Assembly (NCBI GenBank): GCA_913049785.1
Contig: CAJWXP010000001.1
Location: 44,956-108,955 of the forward strand
Origin: an uncultured Dehalococcoidia bacterium
Lineage (GTDB): Bacteria; Chloroflexota; Dehalococcoidia; Lucifugimonadales; UBA1127
DNA length: 64,000 nt
Reading direction: 5' to 3'
In this document: positions 54,824-63,092 of the stretch, piece after piece
Position numbering within the stretch: the stretch's first letter is position 1
Layout: the number at the start of each line of letters is the position of its first letter
Made by a program: the position numbers and the translations under genes
Notes under the pieces: model-generated
The model's database searches: none
What the model was told of the DNA's origin: nothing
The model's input: the letters and a program-made list of their open reading frames with translations, nothing else

Positions 54824-55171
54824 CTAGAGCTCCATGACGCGACGGAGCCACTGGGCAAGGCCTTCCATATCGCGTCGAGAGATGCCACCTAGGCGTCGCA
54901 GCAAATGGGATGACCTCAGCGTGGCGAGCCGGGCACGCACTGTGCTGGGGCCAAGGAGTCCGGCATCTTTCCAGTCCATCAGGGCGTAATCGCCGATGCG
55001 TGGTGCTGCGCGACCGTGGCCGGTTATCGGCGCGATGACCACTTCTCCGGTGCCGCTGTTGTAGTAGTCACCGCTGACGACCACCGCAGGACGGCGCTGG
55101 TTCGCCGACGGCGAGTTCAGGGGGAATGGCACGAGCACGATATCGCCGTGGTGGACGTTAGAGACGGTCAT
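54824..55171 (-). CDS. MazF/PemK-family toxin ribonuclease
   Basis: 115 residues. The sequence VHHGDIVLVPFPLNSPSANQ, RRPAVVVSGDYYN and VVIAPITGHGR follows the MazF/PemK/CcdB barrel; the Arg in QRRPAVV and Thr in PITG lie at active-site positions. These toxins cleave mRNA at short sequences. Its start lies within the last 14 bases of the upstream antitoxin-like gene, the normal order for a toxin-antitoxin operon. Confidence 0.85.
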   Translation of the reverse strand: MTVSNVHHGDIVLVPFPLNSPSANQRRPAVVVSGDYYNSGTGEVVIAPITGHGRAAPRIGDYALMDWKDAGLLGPSTVRARLATLRSSHLLRRLGGISRRDMEGLAQWLRRVMEL

Positions 55172-55580
55172 AGGCGTTGTCCTCAGGGCTGTCCCAGTCC
55201 GTAGTGAAAGTCTCGTCAGAGGCTGACACTAGGGCGGAGGCCTCTTCCTGGAGGCTCAACTCTTCAACGGCTTTATGGGTGGCGACGTAGAGGTCCTTGC
55301 CTGTAGTGCGGGGGAACTTCTCAATGAAGCCGGATTTCACCTGTTGGCCTATCCACTGGTGGGGGGTGTCGTGCTGGTCCAGGAGGGCGAAGAGGCCTTT
55401 CTGGTCGAGGCCACCTGTAGCGTACAGTCGAGTCAGCAACTCACGGCGACGTCGATAGAAGCGTTCCATGGTGTTCTCGAGGGGTGCCCCAAGGAGTTCC
55501 TGAAGCTTATCCACAGTCTCCCGAAGGGCCCGGAGGCAAGCGACAACCTGGTCGTTTTGGTACGCAGAATTGTCATTCAT
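55158..55580 (-). CDS. antitoxin-like protein of the MazF module
   Basis: 140 residues from ATG 55580, which has AGGAGG seven bases upstream; the open frame extends to 55649 without support. The C-terminal tail DETFTTDWDSPEDNAYDRL is acidic with Trp and Tyr, as in tails that thread into MazF-type toxins. The first ~110 residues are unusual for an antitoxin: coiled-coil-like CLRALRETVDKLQELLGAPL, then ERFYRRRRELLTRLYATGG and a region (LDQKGLFALLDQHDTPHQWI, GFIEKFPRTTGKDLY) that looks like a winged-helix. It probably represses its own promoter. Confidence 0.7.
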   Translation of the reverse strand: MNDNSAYQNDQVVACLRALRETVDKLQELLGAPLENTMERFYRRRRELLTRLYATGGLDQKGLFALLDQHDTPHQWIGQQVKSGFIEKFPRTTGKDLYVATHKAVEELSLQEEASALVSASDETFTTDWDSPEDNAYDRL

Positions 55581-55729
55581 ATGCTTTCCTCCTGGAATCC
55601 GATTCGTGTTGCGGCGGGGGTATTGTAACAGGAGAAAAGGAAAGGGCAAGTGGTTTTATGTCCTGTTTATAAGACTCTCCAATATTGGTGAGGAAACAGA
55701 AGATTGAGACGTCACAAATCGGTAAAATG

Positions 55730-57103
55730 CTACCCTAGCCGCTCCCCAAGTATGCTAGCCAGGTCAGCAATTGCCACCCGGTCCTGCACAAGGGTGTCCC
55801 GGTCACGGATGGTGACCTGGTTGTCCTCCAGCGAATCGAAGTCCACGGTGACGCAGAATGGCGTGCCAACCTCGTCGAAGCGACGGTAGCGGCGTCCGAT
55901 GCTCTGGGCGTCGTCGTACTCCACGTTCCATCGACCGGTTGCAATCAGGCTTGCGTAGACCTCGCGGGATAGCGGTGTCAGCTTCTCATTGCGACTCAAG
56001 GGCAACAACGCCACTTGCACAGGGGCTATGGACGGGTGGAACTTCAGCACCACCCTGGTCTCGCCCTTCCCTGCGCCGGCGGAGTCACCGCCCACCTCTT
56101 CCTCTGTGTAGGCGTCCAAAAGGAACATCAACGCCAACCGATCGACTCCCACTGCCGGCTCGATAACGTACGGGTGGTAATGCTTCTCTTCAGCTGGGGA
56201 CTGTTCATCGAAATAGGTCAGGCGTGTGCCACTATGCTCCGAGTGCTTCTTGAGGTCGAAGTCTGTGCGGTTGGCTATGCCCTCCATCTCGCCCCATCCC
56301 CAGGGGAAGAGGTACTCGATGTCCGTGGTGGCCTTGGCATAGTGGGCGAGTTCAGCGGTCTCGTGGACGCGCAGTCGCAGGTTCTCCTTACGGATACCGT
56401 GGCGTAGGTACCACTCGAAGCGCAGGTTGACCCAGTACTCGTGCCACTCATCGTCGTTGCGTTCTCCCGGCTGCAGGTGCTCCGGCGGCTTCGCGAAGAA
56501 CTCCATCTCCATCTGCTCGAACTCTCGAGTACGGAAGATGAAGTTTCCGGGAGTGATCTCGTTACGGAAGGACTTGCCTATCTGGGCGATGCCGAAGGGC
56601 AGCTTCTTGCGTGTTGCTGTCTGGATGTTGAGGAAGTTTACGAACATACCCTGGGCGGTCTCGGGGCGCATGAATACGGTGCTGGCCGTGTCTTCCACCG
56701 CACCCAGGAAGGTCTTGAGCATTAGGTTGAACTGCCTCGACTCGCCTAGCTCCCCGCCACAGTCGGGGCACTTACCAGATTCGACATGATCCGAGCGAAA
56801 GCGGTGCTTGCACTCCTTGCACTCGACCAGGGGGTCTGTGAACCCTGAGAGGTGACCGCTGGCCTCCCAAACGCTGGGGTTCATCAGGATCGCCGCGTCT
56901 AGGCCCACCACATCGTCGCGAGTACGTACAACCTCTCGCCACCACGCCTCTTTCACGTTGCGCTTCAGCTCCACACCCATTGGGCCGTAGTCCCAGGCGT
57001 TGGCCAGGCCGCCGTAGATCTCACTGCCGGGGAAGACGAAGCCACGACGTTTACATAACGATACAATCTTGTCCATGGTGACGGCTGAGGACGCTTCGGT
57101 CAC
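55730..57103 (-). CDS. glyS: glycyl-tRNA synthetase (single-chain dimeric type)
   Basis: 457 residues. The class II motifs are seen: GFVFPGSEIYGGLANAWDYG, motif 2 FRNEITPGNFIFRTREFEQM, and motif 3 near VGVDRLALMFLLDAY. A zinc-binding CKECKHRFRSDHVESGKCPDC lies in the insertion. The C-terminal anticodon domain follows (APVQVALLPLSRNEKLTPLS). It is the alpha2 type found in eukaryotes, archaea and some bacteria, not the alpha2beta2 type. Confidence 0.95.
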   Translation of the reverse strand: MTEASSAVTMDKIVSLCKRRGFVFPGSEIYGGLANAWDYGPMGVELKRNVKEAWWREVVRTRDDVVGLDAAILMNPSVWEASGHLSGFTDPLVECKECKHRFRSDHVESGKCPDCGGELGESRQFNLMLKTFLGAVEDTASTVFMRPETAQGMFVNFLNIQTATRKKLPFGIAQIGKSFRNEITPGNFIFRTREFEQMEMEFFAKPPEHLQPGERNDDEWHEYWVNLRFEWYLRHGIRKENLRLRVHETAELAHYAKATTDIEYLFPWGWGEMEGIANRTDFDLKKHSEHSGTRLTYFDEQSPAEEKHYHPYVIEPAVGVDRLALMFLLDAYTEEEVGGDSAGAGKGETRVVLKFHPSIAPVQVALLPLSRNEKLTPLSREVYASLIATGRWNVEYDDAQSIGRRYRRFDEVGTPFCVTVDFDSLEDNQVTIRDRDTLVQDRVAIADLASILGERLG

Positions 57104-57295
57104 GGGATCCTCCGAGGTGTGGGTTGAGGTACATTGGGCACTCCCAAAAGCGTAGCAATGGCAGAGGCAGATGTAAAGGTAGGTTGTACGGGGACTCCGC
57201 CTAGCCGTGGACTACTCACAGGGGGGAGGTGCGCTACGGAATTCGTAGGTACAATGTGAATGAGGAAACTCCCAGTCTGGACGAGGAGGTGAGTC

Positions 57296-57520
57296 ATGGG
57301 AATCGAATATACAGGCGTGTTTGAGATGCTGGGAAACGGGCTCAGCTTCGGGCTCCTCTTCGGAGTGGGTGCGCTGGCGGCTCTCTGGGGTGTTCTCTAT
57401 GTTCGGGATCGCGTGTTCCTGGAGAAAAAAGACCATGAAGCCCACATGCTAAGATTGCTCGAGTCCAATATTGAGGCACTTCCTACCCTTAAGGGCAAAG
57501 AGCACAAGAAAGCTGCATAA
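57296..57520 (+). CDS. small membrane protein upstream of an ABC exporter
   Basis: 74 residues. ATG 57296 follows GAGGAGG by seven bases. One hydrophobic segment (GLSFGLLFGVGALAALWGVL, residues about 16-36) is followed by a charged cytoplasmic tail (DHEAHMLRLLESNIEALPTL, KGKEHKKAA). It ends at 57520 immediately before the ATPase start at 57521, so it is in the same operon and may be an accessory subunit. No family recognised. Confidence 0.7.
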   Translation: MGIEYTGVFEMLGNGLSFGLLFGVGALAALWGVLYVRDRVFLEKKDHEAHMLRLLESNIEALPTLKGKEHKKAA

Positions 57521-58414
57521 ATGGACAACGCTATTGAAACCCTAGGCCTGACCAAGCTCTACGGTCAGGCCAGAGGAATACAAGACCTGGACCTGCAGGT
57601 TCGGCAGGGTGAGGTGTTCGGGTTCCTTGGCCCCAACGGCTCAGGTAAGACGACGACGATTCGGCTCCTGCTGAACCTGCTCCAACCGACCCGTGGCAGC
57701 GCGACGATCATGGGCATGGACGTTGTCACGCGGTCGGTCGACGTACGTCGCGTATGCGGTGTGGTTTCCGGCGAGCCTGCGTTCTTTGAAAGCCTGTCCG
57801 GCAGAGCACACCTGGCAATGACGCAGAGCTACCATGACAAGGGTGGGTCTCGTACCGATGAGTTGGCCACCAGGCTCGGCCTTGATCTTGACCGCCCCGT
57901 GCGTTCCTACTCCCACGGCAACAAACAGAAGTTGGCCATCTTGCAGGCCCTGGCCCATGAACCCCAGTTGCTCATCCTGGACGAGCCCACCGGCGCCCTT
58001 GACCCCCTTGTACAGCGGGAGTTCTACAAAATATTAGCTGAAGAGAAAGCCAGAGGGGTCACCGTGTTCTTCTCGTCGCACATCCTCACAGAGGTAGAGC
58101 GAATCTGTGACCGCGTCGGAATCATCCGTGAAGGTGGGTTGGTGGCGTTGCTTGATGTGAACGACCTGCACAAGCAGCAGGTTCGGAGCATGGCAGTGAC
58201 GCTCAACAGAGATGTAGACCCAACGGAATTCCAACTTGATGGTGTAGAGGTGGTCCACTACGAGGGCCGGTACATCGAACTCAAGGTCTCCGGTGACGTC
58301 GGCGCGTTGATACAACACCTGGCTACGCTTCCGGTAGAAAATATCGTGTTCCCTGAGGCCAGCCTGGAGGATACGTTCACGGAGTTCTACGCCGGACGCG
58401 GAGGCGAGGAATGA
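57521..58414 (+). CDS. ABC transporter ATP-binding protein (ABC-2 type)
   Basis: 297 residues. Walker A is GPNGSGKTTTIRLLLNLL (about 37-54), the signature region is SYSHGNKQKLAILQALAHEP, and Walker B is LLILDEPTGALDPL, with the switch His in FFSSHILTEVERICDRVGII. It energises export by the permease encoded next (ATGA overlap). Substrate unknown; ABC-2 systems of this kind export drugs, lipids or antibiotics. Confidence 0.92.
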   Translation: MDNAIETLGLTKLYGQARGIQDLDLQVRQGEVFGFLGPNGSGKTTTIRLLLNLLQPTRGSATIMGMDVVTRSVDVRRVCGVVSGEPAFFESLSGRAHLAMTQSYHDKGGSRTDELATRLGLDLDRPVRSYSHGNKQKLAILQALAHEPQLLILDEPTGALDPLVQREFYKILAEEKARGVTVFFSSHILTEVERICDRVGIIREGGLVALLDVNDLHKQQVRSMAVTLNRDVDPTEFQLDGVEVVHYEGRYIELKVSGDVGALIQHLATLPVENIVFPEASLEDTFTEFYAGRGGEE

Positions 58415-59238
58415 GCTGGGCACTCTACCGCAATGTGCTGAAGCTTGGACGGATTGGTGCGCTGTCGTGGGGCGCCACAATCTTTCTTTGGACGTCGTTG
58501 GTCATTTGGATATTCCCGACCATTGACAAAACCCTATCTTTTGAAGACTACGTGAACGCGATGCCAGAACAGGTCAGGGCTGCCATAGGTGTCAGCACTC
58601 CAGAGGACATGGCGTTGGTGTTCCAAGATGGTGGGTTCACCCTGTCCGGGTACGTGAATACAGAGTATCTGTCATGGATGCCCCTGCTGCTGGGTGTGTA
58701 CGCCGTGGTCTACTGCGGTGGGCTTGTGTCCAAAGAGGCAGAGCGGGGAACGCTGGATGCGTTGTTGTCCCAGCCGTTGCAGCGCAGCACCTTCCTGGTG
58801 AGCAAGTTCGCGGGGTTTGCTACGTTGGCAGCGGGTATTACGACGCTCTCCTTCCTCACGATCGCGATGGGTGCGATGTTTATCGATGGCGAGGTGGATA
58901 GCACAAACCTGGCAGCCATCCACGCTGTGGGGCTGCTGTTGGTACTGACCATTGCCGGGTACTCCACCCTGGCTTCATGCGTGTTCCTAGAACCGGGTAA
59001 ATCTCTAGCGGTTGCGGGGTTGATTACTGCACTCAGCTACTTCGCCAATATCGTGGGTGTGGGTATCGCCGGGCTCTCGTGGTTGAAGAACCTCTCGCTG
59101 TTCCATTATTACGATTCACTACAAGTTATTGCGGCGGGGAACATCAATTGGACAGGGGTGGTCGTGTACGCGGCAGTGCTGACCGCAACCCTCACGGCTT
59201 CCTGGGCCATCTTCCGTCGGAATGACCTGGTTCGATAA
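58411..59238 (+). CDS. ABC-2 type transporter permease
   Basis: 275 residues with six hydrophobic segments (ATIFLWTSLVIWIFPTI, LLLGVYAVVYCGGLVSKEAE, LTIAGYSTLASCVF, AVLTATLTASWAIF). The ABC-2 hallmark SKEAERGTLDALLSQPLQRS is in a cytoplasmic loop. It pairs with the ATPase just upstream. The downstream YraN gene is convergent, with only 4 bases between them. Confidence 0.9.
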   Translation: MSWALYRNVLKLGRIGALSWGATIFLWTSLVIWIFPTIDKTLSFEDYVNAMPEQVRAAIGVSTPEDMALVFQDGGFTLSGYVNTEYLSWMPLLLGVYAVVYCGGLVSKEAERGTLDALLSQPLQRSTFLVSKFAGFATLAAGITTLSFLTIAMGAMFIDGEVDSTNLAAIHAVGLLLVLTIAGYSTLASCVFLEPGKSLAVAGLITALSYFANIVGVGIAGLSWLKNLSLFHYYDSLQVIAAGNINWTGVVVYAAVLTATLTASWAIFRRNDLVR

Positions 59239-59242
59239 GGTT

Positions 59243-59623
59243 TCAGTCAGAGAGTCCGTCCTCTTCAACGATGTTCTCAAGCTGCTCCAACCGCTCCACT
59301 ATCCCCTTGGCGTCCACGTCTATGGCAATGAGGTCTATTCGCCACGGCAGAGACAGATCGTGCGCCTCAATGTAGTGGTAGGCAGTGGACACTAGGTGCT
59401 TGCGCTTCAGCGCCGTCACCGATTCCTCAGGGGAGCCGAACCGCTTGCTGCGTCGCGTCCGCACTTCCACGAAGACGATCTCGTCGTTCTTCTCCACAAT
59501 GATGTCCACCTCGCCCCAGAGACACCGATAGTTGGTGTCGCGGACGACGTAGCCTTCTTGTTCAAGATGGACGCGCGCCAGCGCCTCTCCTTGCTGGCCA
59601 AGGAGCCTGCGGTTGTCAGGCAT
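59243..59623 (-). CDS. yraN: YraN/UPF0102-family putative endonuclease
   Basis: About 126 residues from ATG 59623 (MPDNRRLLGQQGEALARVHL). The restriction-endonuclease-like core is CLWGEVDIIVEKNDEIVFVE with VRTRRSKRFG, carrying an Asp and Glu-x-Arg at PD-(D/E)XK positions, and ITALKRKHLV-like VTALKRKHLVSTAYHYIEAH. The biological role of the family is not settled. It is 24 bases downstream of rnhB on the same strand, the usual neighbour. Confidence 0.88.
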   Translation of the reverse strand: MPDNRRLLGQQGEALARVHLEQEGYVVRDTNYRCLWGEVDIIVEKNDEIVFVEVRTRRSKRFGSPEESVTALKRKHLVSTAYHYIEAHDLSLPWRIDLIAIDVDAKGIVERLEQLENIVEEDGLSD

Positions 59624-59647
59624 GGCTACCAACATCTGAAACGTGGA

Positions 59648-60265
59648 CTAGACACGTCGCACGGGAGCGAAACTTCGACGGTGGATCGGGGTGGGGCCTA
59701 GCTGCTCCAACGCCGCCATGTGCGCTTCCGTGGGGTAGCCCTTGTGTTGCGCGAAGCCGTAGCCAGGGTAGAGCGCGTCCATCTCTTCCATGAGGCTGTC
59801 CCGGGCGACTTTTGCGACGATGGATGCAGCAGCGATGGATGAGCACAGAGCATCGCCATGGATGATGGCGCGACAGGGTAGGCCATCGCAGGAGAGGAAC
59901 AGAGCGTCGACAAGAAGATGGTCCACCTGGTTCGCAAGCTGTCGGATGGCTCTGGTCATCGCCGTCACGGTGGCCTCGACGATGCCGAGGGCGTCGATCT
60001 CATGGTGCTCAGCCCTGCCGATACCCACGCCCGAGGCGTAATACTGGATACGTGGTGCGAGTCGTTCTCGGGCCAAGGCGCTCAGCTTCTTGGAGTCGTT
60101 GAGGCCGGGGAGGTTACGCGTCTTGAACGTGGGTGAAAAGACCACCGCAGCTGCCATCACTGGGCCTGCTAGCGGCCCGCGCCCGACCTCGTCGACGCCA
60201 GCCACCTGCATGTAGCCCTGCTTCCAGAGCTCTCGCTCAGCCGACCAATCGGGTTTGGTTGGCAC
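59648..60265 (-). CDS. rnhB: ribonuclease HII
   Basis: 205 residues. The signature VAGVDEVGRGPLAGPVMAAA holds the first acidic pair (Asp25, Glu26); LLVDALFLSCDG and AIIHGDALCSSIAAASIVAK, followed by VARD, hold the others. YPGYGFAQHKGYPTEAHMAA is also typical. It removes ribonucleotides from DNA. The start lies four bases after the DinB-like gene's stop. Confidence 0.95.
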   Translation of the reverse strand: MPTKPDWSAERELWKQGYMQVAGVDEVGRGPLAGPVMAAAVVFSPTFKTRNLPGLNDSKKLSALARERLAPRIQYYASGVGIGRAEHHEIDALGIVEATVTAMTRAIRQLANQVDHLLVDALFLSCDGLPCRAIIHGDALCSSIAAASIVAKVARDSLMEEMDALYPGYGFAQHKGYPTEAHMAALEQLGPTPIHRRSFAPVRRV

Positions 60266-60268
60266 CGC

Positions 60269-60802
60269 TTACCCTGCGGTCGCCACGCGGCATAGGCCGA
60301 TGATGTAGTCGATCTGCTGCTGATGACCGAACTCGTGGGTGATCATTGAGCGTAGGTAACTGGCGTTCGTCCAGTCAGGGCGCTCAGCGTTCGGTACTTC
60401 TTCAAGCTTGCTTTCATCCAGTCCCTTCACGATGGCCAGGGTTCGCTTCCGGACAGCCTCACCGTAGGTCAGGAGTTCTGACAGCGGTGGCACGTTGAAG
60501 ATGCCGACTTCCTCTATCGTCCAACTGTTGCCGGTGGTCATGGATGCACGGTCGCCGGTAATGGTTGATGGCAGCGTCCACTTGTCGCTCCACCCGTCGG
60601 CCTGGTGGGTCTCCTGCTCGCTGGTGAGTAGGCGCACATACCTGTCTTCCGTACGGAACACGTGCCATAGCAGGAACCCGACGGGGTTGGCTTCAGGTCC
60701 AGCACGCCATGCTAACTGCTCGGCCGTCAGGTCTTTTACCGTGTCCAGGGTGGTGGTGCGCGTCCCGGTGATGACCATGTCAACGAATCCGAGTGTGTTC
60801 AC
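60269..60802 (-). CDS. DinB-superfamily protein
   Basis: About 177 residues. GTG 60802 is set by AAGGAG five bases upstream; an open frame reaches 60862 without support. The four-helix DinB/YfiT-like fold is suggested by LDTVKDLTAEQLAWRAGPEA, the first metal His in GFLLWHVFRTEDRYVRLL, and the last His in MITHEFGHQQQIDYIIGL. Members are metal-dependent thiol transferases or of unknown role. It lies 19 bases after mnmA on the same strand. Confidence 0.8.
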   Translation of the reverse strand: MNTLGFVDMVITGTRTTTLDTVKDLTAEQLAWRAGPEANPVGFLLWHVFRTEDRYVRLLTSEQETHQADGWSDKWTLPSTITGDRASMTTGNSWTIEEVGIFNVPPLSELLTYGEAVRKRTLAIVKGLDESKLEEVPNAERPDWTNASYLRSMITHEFGHQQQIDYIIGLCRVATAG

Positions 60803-60821
60803 GATTTCTCCTTGGTGGTGG

Positions 60822-61943
60822 TTAGGATGGGACGGATGCGGTGATGGATTCTCTTGTTGCATCGCTGTCCAACGGCCCCACGATGTACCCGCCGCCCAGC
60901 AGCTCTTCTTCTCGATAGAAGACTGCGGCTTGGCCGGGGGTCACAGCGCGCTGAGGCTCATCGAACCAGACACGGGTCTCGCTGCCCTGAACGACAAGCG
61001 TGGCGGGCATGTCAGTGGCTTTGTATCGGATTTTGATGGTGACTTCCACCGGCTCGGACGGCGCTGTGCCGGAAACCCAGTTCATGCCGTCAGCGATCAG
61101 TCCGGGCGAAAGGAGCGCCTCCTCCGGTCCGACGACGACGCGGCGAGTCTCAGGCTCGATGCGAACCACGTATAACGGCGCCGGGTCCGCGATTCCAAGC
61201 CCCTTGCGCTGCCCAATGGTGTACCTATCGATGCCCTGGTGCTGCGCCAACACGTTGCCTTCCATGTCGACAACGTCGCCGGGGGATGCCTCGCGGTGCA
61301 ACTGGAGGAACTTGCGATAATCTCCGCCCGGAATGAAGCAGATGTCCTGACTGTCCGCCTTGTCTGCGATGTCCAGGCCAGCCTCGCGTGCCAGCTCCCG
61401 AAGGTCCGTCTTGGTGTACCAGCCAACGGGCAGCAGCAGACGCCGAAGCTGTTCCTGGCGCAGGCCGAAGAGCACGTACGACTGGTCCTTGGACTGGTCG
61501 ATGGCCTTCATCAGTGTAGGATTACCCTCGTCGTCGAAGACCAAGCGCGCGTAGTGACCCGTGGCGATGTAGTCGGCGTCCATGGCCAGTGCACGATTCA
61601 GCAGGAAATCGAACTTGATGAGGTCGTTGCAGGCGATGCAGGGGTGTGGTGTTCTTCCTCGCTCGTACTCCGCAAGGAAGTAGTCGACTACCGTTGCCTT
61701 AAACTCCCGCTCGGCGTTGATGACGTAGTGCCTTGCGCCGATGGCCTCGCATACTCGACGTGCATCGTCAATGTCTTCAAGGGTGCAGCAACCACGGCTG
61801 AGAGGGGCCGCATCCGGGCGTTCATCCGACCACAGGCGCAGCGTGACGCCGATGACTTCGTAGCCCTCGCGCGACAACAATAGTGCTGCGACGGATGAAT
61901 CAACTCCGCCGCTCATGGCGACCACGACTCTGCCAAGACTCAT
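60822..61943 (-). CDS. mnmA: tRNA-specific 2-thiouridylase
   Basis: 373 residues. The PP-loop MSGGVDSSVAALLL (10-23) binds ATP. The catalytic cysteines are in CIACNDLIKFD (Cys102, Cys105) and DSQDICFIPGGDYRKF. It thiolates U34 of tRNA-Lys, tRNA-Glu and tRNA-Gln. A tRNA-Lys with TTT anticodon, a substrate type, is in this window at 8469-8544. A TATGAT-like -10 lies upstream around 61970 on this strand. Confidence 0.95.
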   Translation of the reverse strand: MSLGRVVVAMSGGVDSSVAALLLSREGYEVIGVTLRLWSDERPDAAPLSRGCCTLEDIDDARRVCEAIGARHYVINAEREFKATVVDYFLAEYERGRTPHPCIACNDLIKFDFLLNRALAMDADYIATGHYARLVFDDEGNPTLMKAIDQSKDQSYVLFGLRQEQLRRLLLPVGWYTKTDLRELAREAGLDIADKADSQDICFIPGGDYRKFLQLHREASPGDVVDMEGNVLAQHQGIDRYTIGQRKGLGIADPAPLYVVRIEPETRRVVVGPEEALLSPGLIADGMNWVSGTAPSEPVEVTIKIRYKATDMPATLVVQGSETRVWFDEPQRAVTPGQAAVFYREEELLGGGYIVGPLDSDATRESITASVPS

Positions 61944-62019
61944 AGTTCAAAACACTCCACCCCTCTAGGGTATCATAGCCTTGTTGGGGCTTCTAGCTGC
62001 TGCTATAGTTAATGGGTTG

Positions 62020-62091
62020 GCCCCCGTAGCTCAGCGGATAGAGCACCGGCCTCCGGAGCCGGTGGCGGGCGTTCGAGTCGCCCCGGGGGCA
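62020..62091 (+). tRNA. tRNA-Arg (anticodon CCG)
   Basis: Acceptor GCCCCCG pairs with CGGGGGC. D arm GCTC...GAGC, anticodon stem CCGGC/GCCGG around loop CTCCGGA, T arm GGGCG TTCGAGT CGCCC. CCA is not encoded. Confidence 0.96.
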
Positions 62092-62119
62092 CGCAACATC
62101 AAACCTTCATCATATTCAT

Positions 62120-62196
62120 CGGGGAGTAGCGCAGCCTGGTAGCGCGCTACGTTTGGGACGTAGAGGTCCCGGGTTCGAATCCCGGCTCCCCGACCA
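62120..62196 (+). tRNA. tRNA-Pro (anticodon TGG)
   Basis: Acceptor CGGGGAG pairs with CTCCCCG. Anticodon stem CTACG/CGTAG around loop TTTGGGA, T arm CCGGG TTCGAAT CCCGG. The ACCA end is encoded (62193-62196). Confidence 0.96.
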
Positions 62197-62207
62197 GAGG
62201 AAACTAA

Positions 62208-62245
62208 GAGACCAGCACCCGCTAAGGTGCTGGTCTCTTGCTTTT
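62208..62245 (+). terminator. terminator after the tRNA pair
   Basis: A perfect 12-bp stem (62208-62219 and 62226-62237, loop CGCTAA) followed by TTGCTTTT. Confidence 0.85.
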
Positions 62246-62273
62246 ACAGATAGGTCAACTGATTTCGATGAAT

Positions 62274-62891
62274 CTAGGACTTCCGTTTGTTGATCGTGCC
62301 ATCCCACTCACTCAGGGGCGCACACTGCCAGTACCAGTTGTCCTCTAGAAGACCCCAATTGGGTAACCATGTTCGCCCGTTTGCCCACAGGAGGGTCTGC
62401 CACTGGTCGATATCGGTGGGTGCCCACGGGAAGAGTCGGTCAACGACCCGGGCGGACAGATCGGCTAACGGCTGAAAAGCGACCCCAAGTCCGGCTGTTA
62501 TATCTGCAGTGTGGATCAGAATCTCGTCGCATCCCATAGCGGCGAAACCGCTGGGGTCTGCCATACCAGCCGGATGGAAGCCTCGCATAGATGATGGCGA
62601 CGACTCAACCACACGCGCAAGGATCATAGCGTTCGCCTTCAGCAAGAGCAGGAGGTCAGCGATCGTGAGTTGGTCGCTCATCGCCTGAGGCCTCTGAATC
62701 CTCTCGGCAGCAGAAATGGCCAGGCTGGAATAGTAGAAGGACAGGCCGGTCGAGAGGTGCTCAAGGGTCTGACGGCAAGACCATTCCAACGTGCCTGCTT
62801 TCACGGACCAATCATTATCCACTGTAGGAGCTAAGGCGTTGTAGGCGGCCTCCACAGCGGCTATGACATCGGTGTGGTCTAGTTCTCTCAT
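62274..62891 (-). CDS. mycothiol-maleylpyruvate-isomerase/DinB-like protein
   Basis: 205 residues. [20 protein letters not shown] with [14 protein letters not shown], and the second metal region [20 protein letters not shown], match the N-terminal domain of the maleylpyruvate isomerase family (His in TLEHL and IHTAD). The C-terminal part has [20 protein letters not shown]. It probably binds a metal ion; the substrate is unknown. The gene faces the tRNA pair. Confidence 0.75.
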   Translation of the reverse strand: MRELDHTDVIAAVEAAYNALAPTVDNDWSVKAGTLEWSCRQTLEHLSTGLSFYYSSLAISAAERIQRPQAMSDQLTIADLLLLLKANAMILARVVESSPSSMRGFHPAGMADPSGFAAMGCDEILIHTADITAGLGVAFQPLADLSARVVDRLFPWAPTDIDQWQTLLWANGRTWLPNWGLLEDNWYWQCAPLSEWDGTINKRKS

Positions 62892-63092
62892 AGGGGTGCC
62901 CTTTCGGTAAGATCAGAGGGCTATGGTACCACGCGGATTACCGGCACCAAGGTGCGGTGCCCGTCGTGGCCGTGTGCGGAGATTGACAAGCCCAAATGCC
63001 AGCGGTACGCTGCGACCACTTTACTGGCGTCCTGTTATCGCACAGGAGCCGCATAAAGAGAGTCCTGTTATGGATAACGAAAGGGGGAGAGG

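Noticed and set aside
55508-55516. TTATCCACA, a perfect DnaA box
   Set aside because: A single copy inside the antitoxin gene; there is no cluster of boxes, no AT-rich unwinding region and no dnaA nearby.
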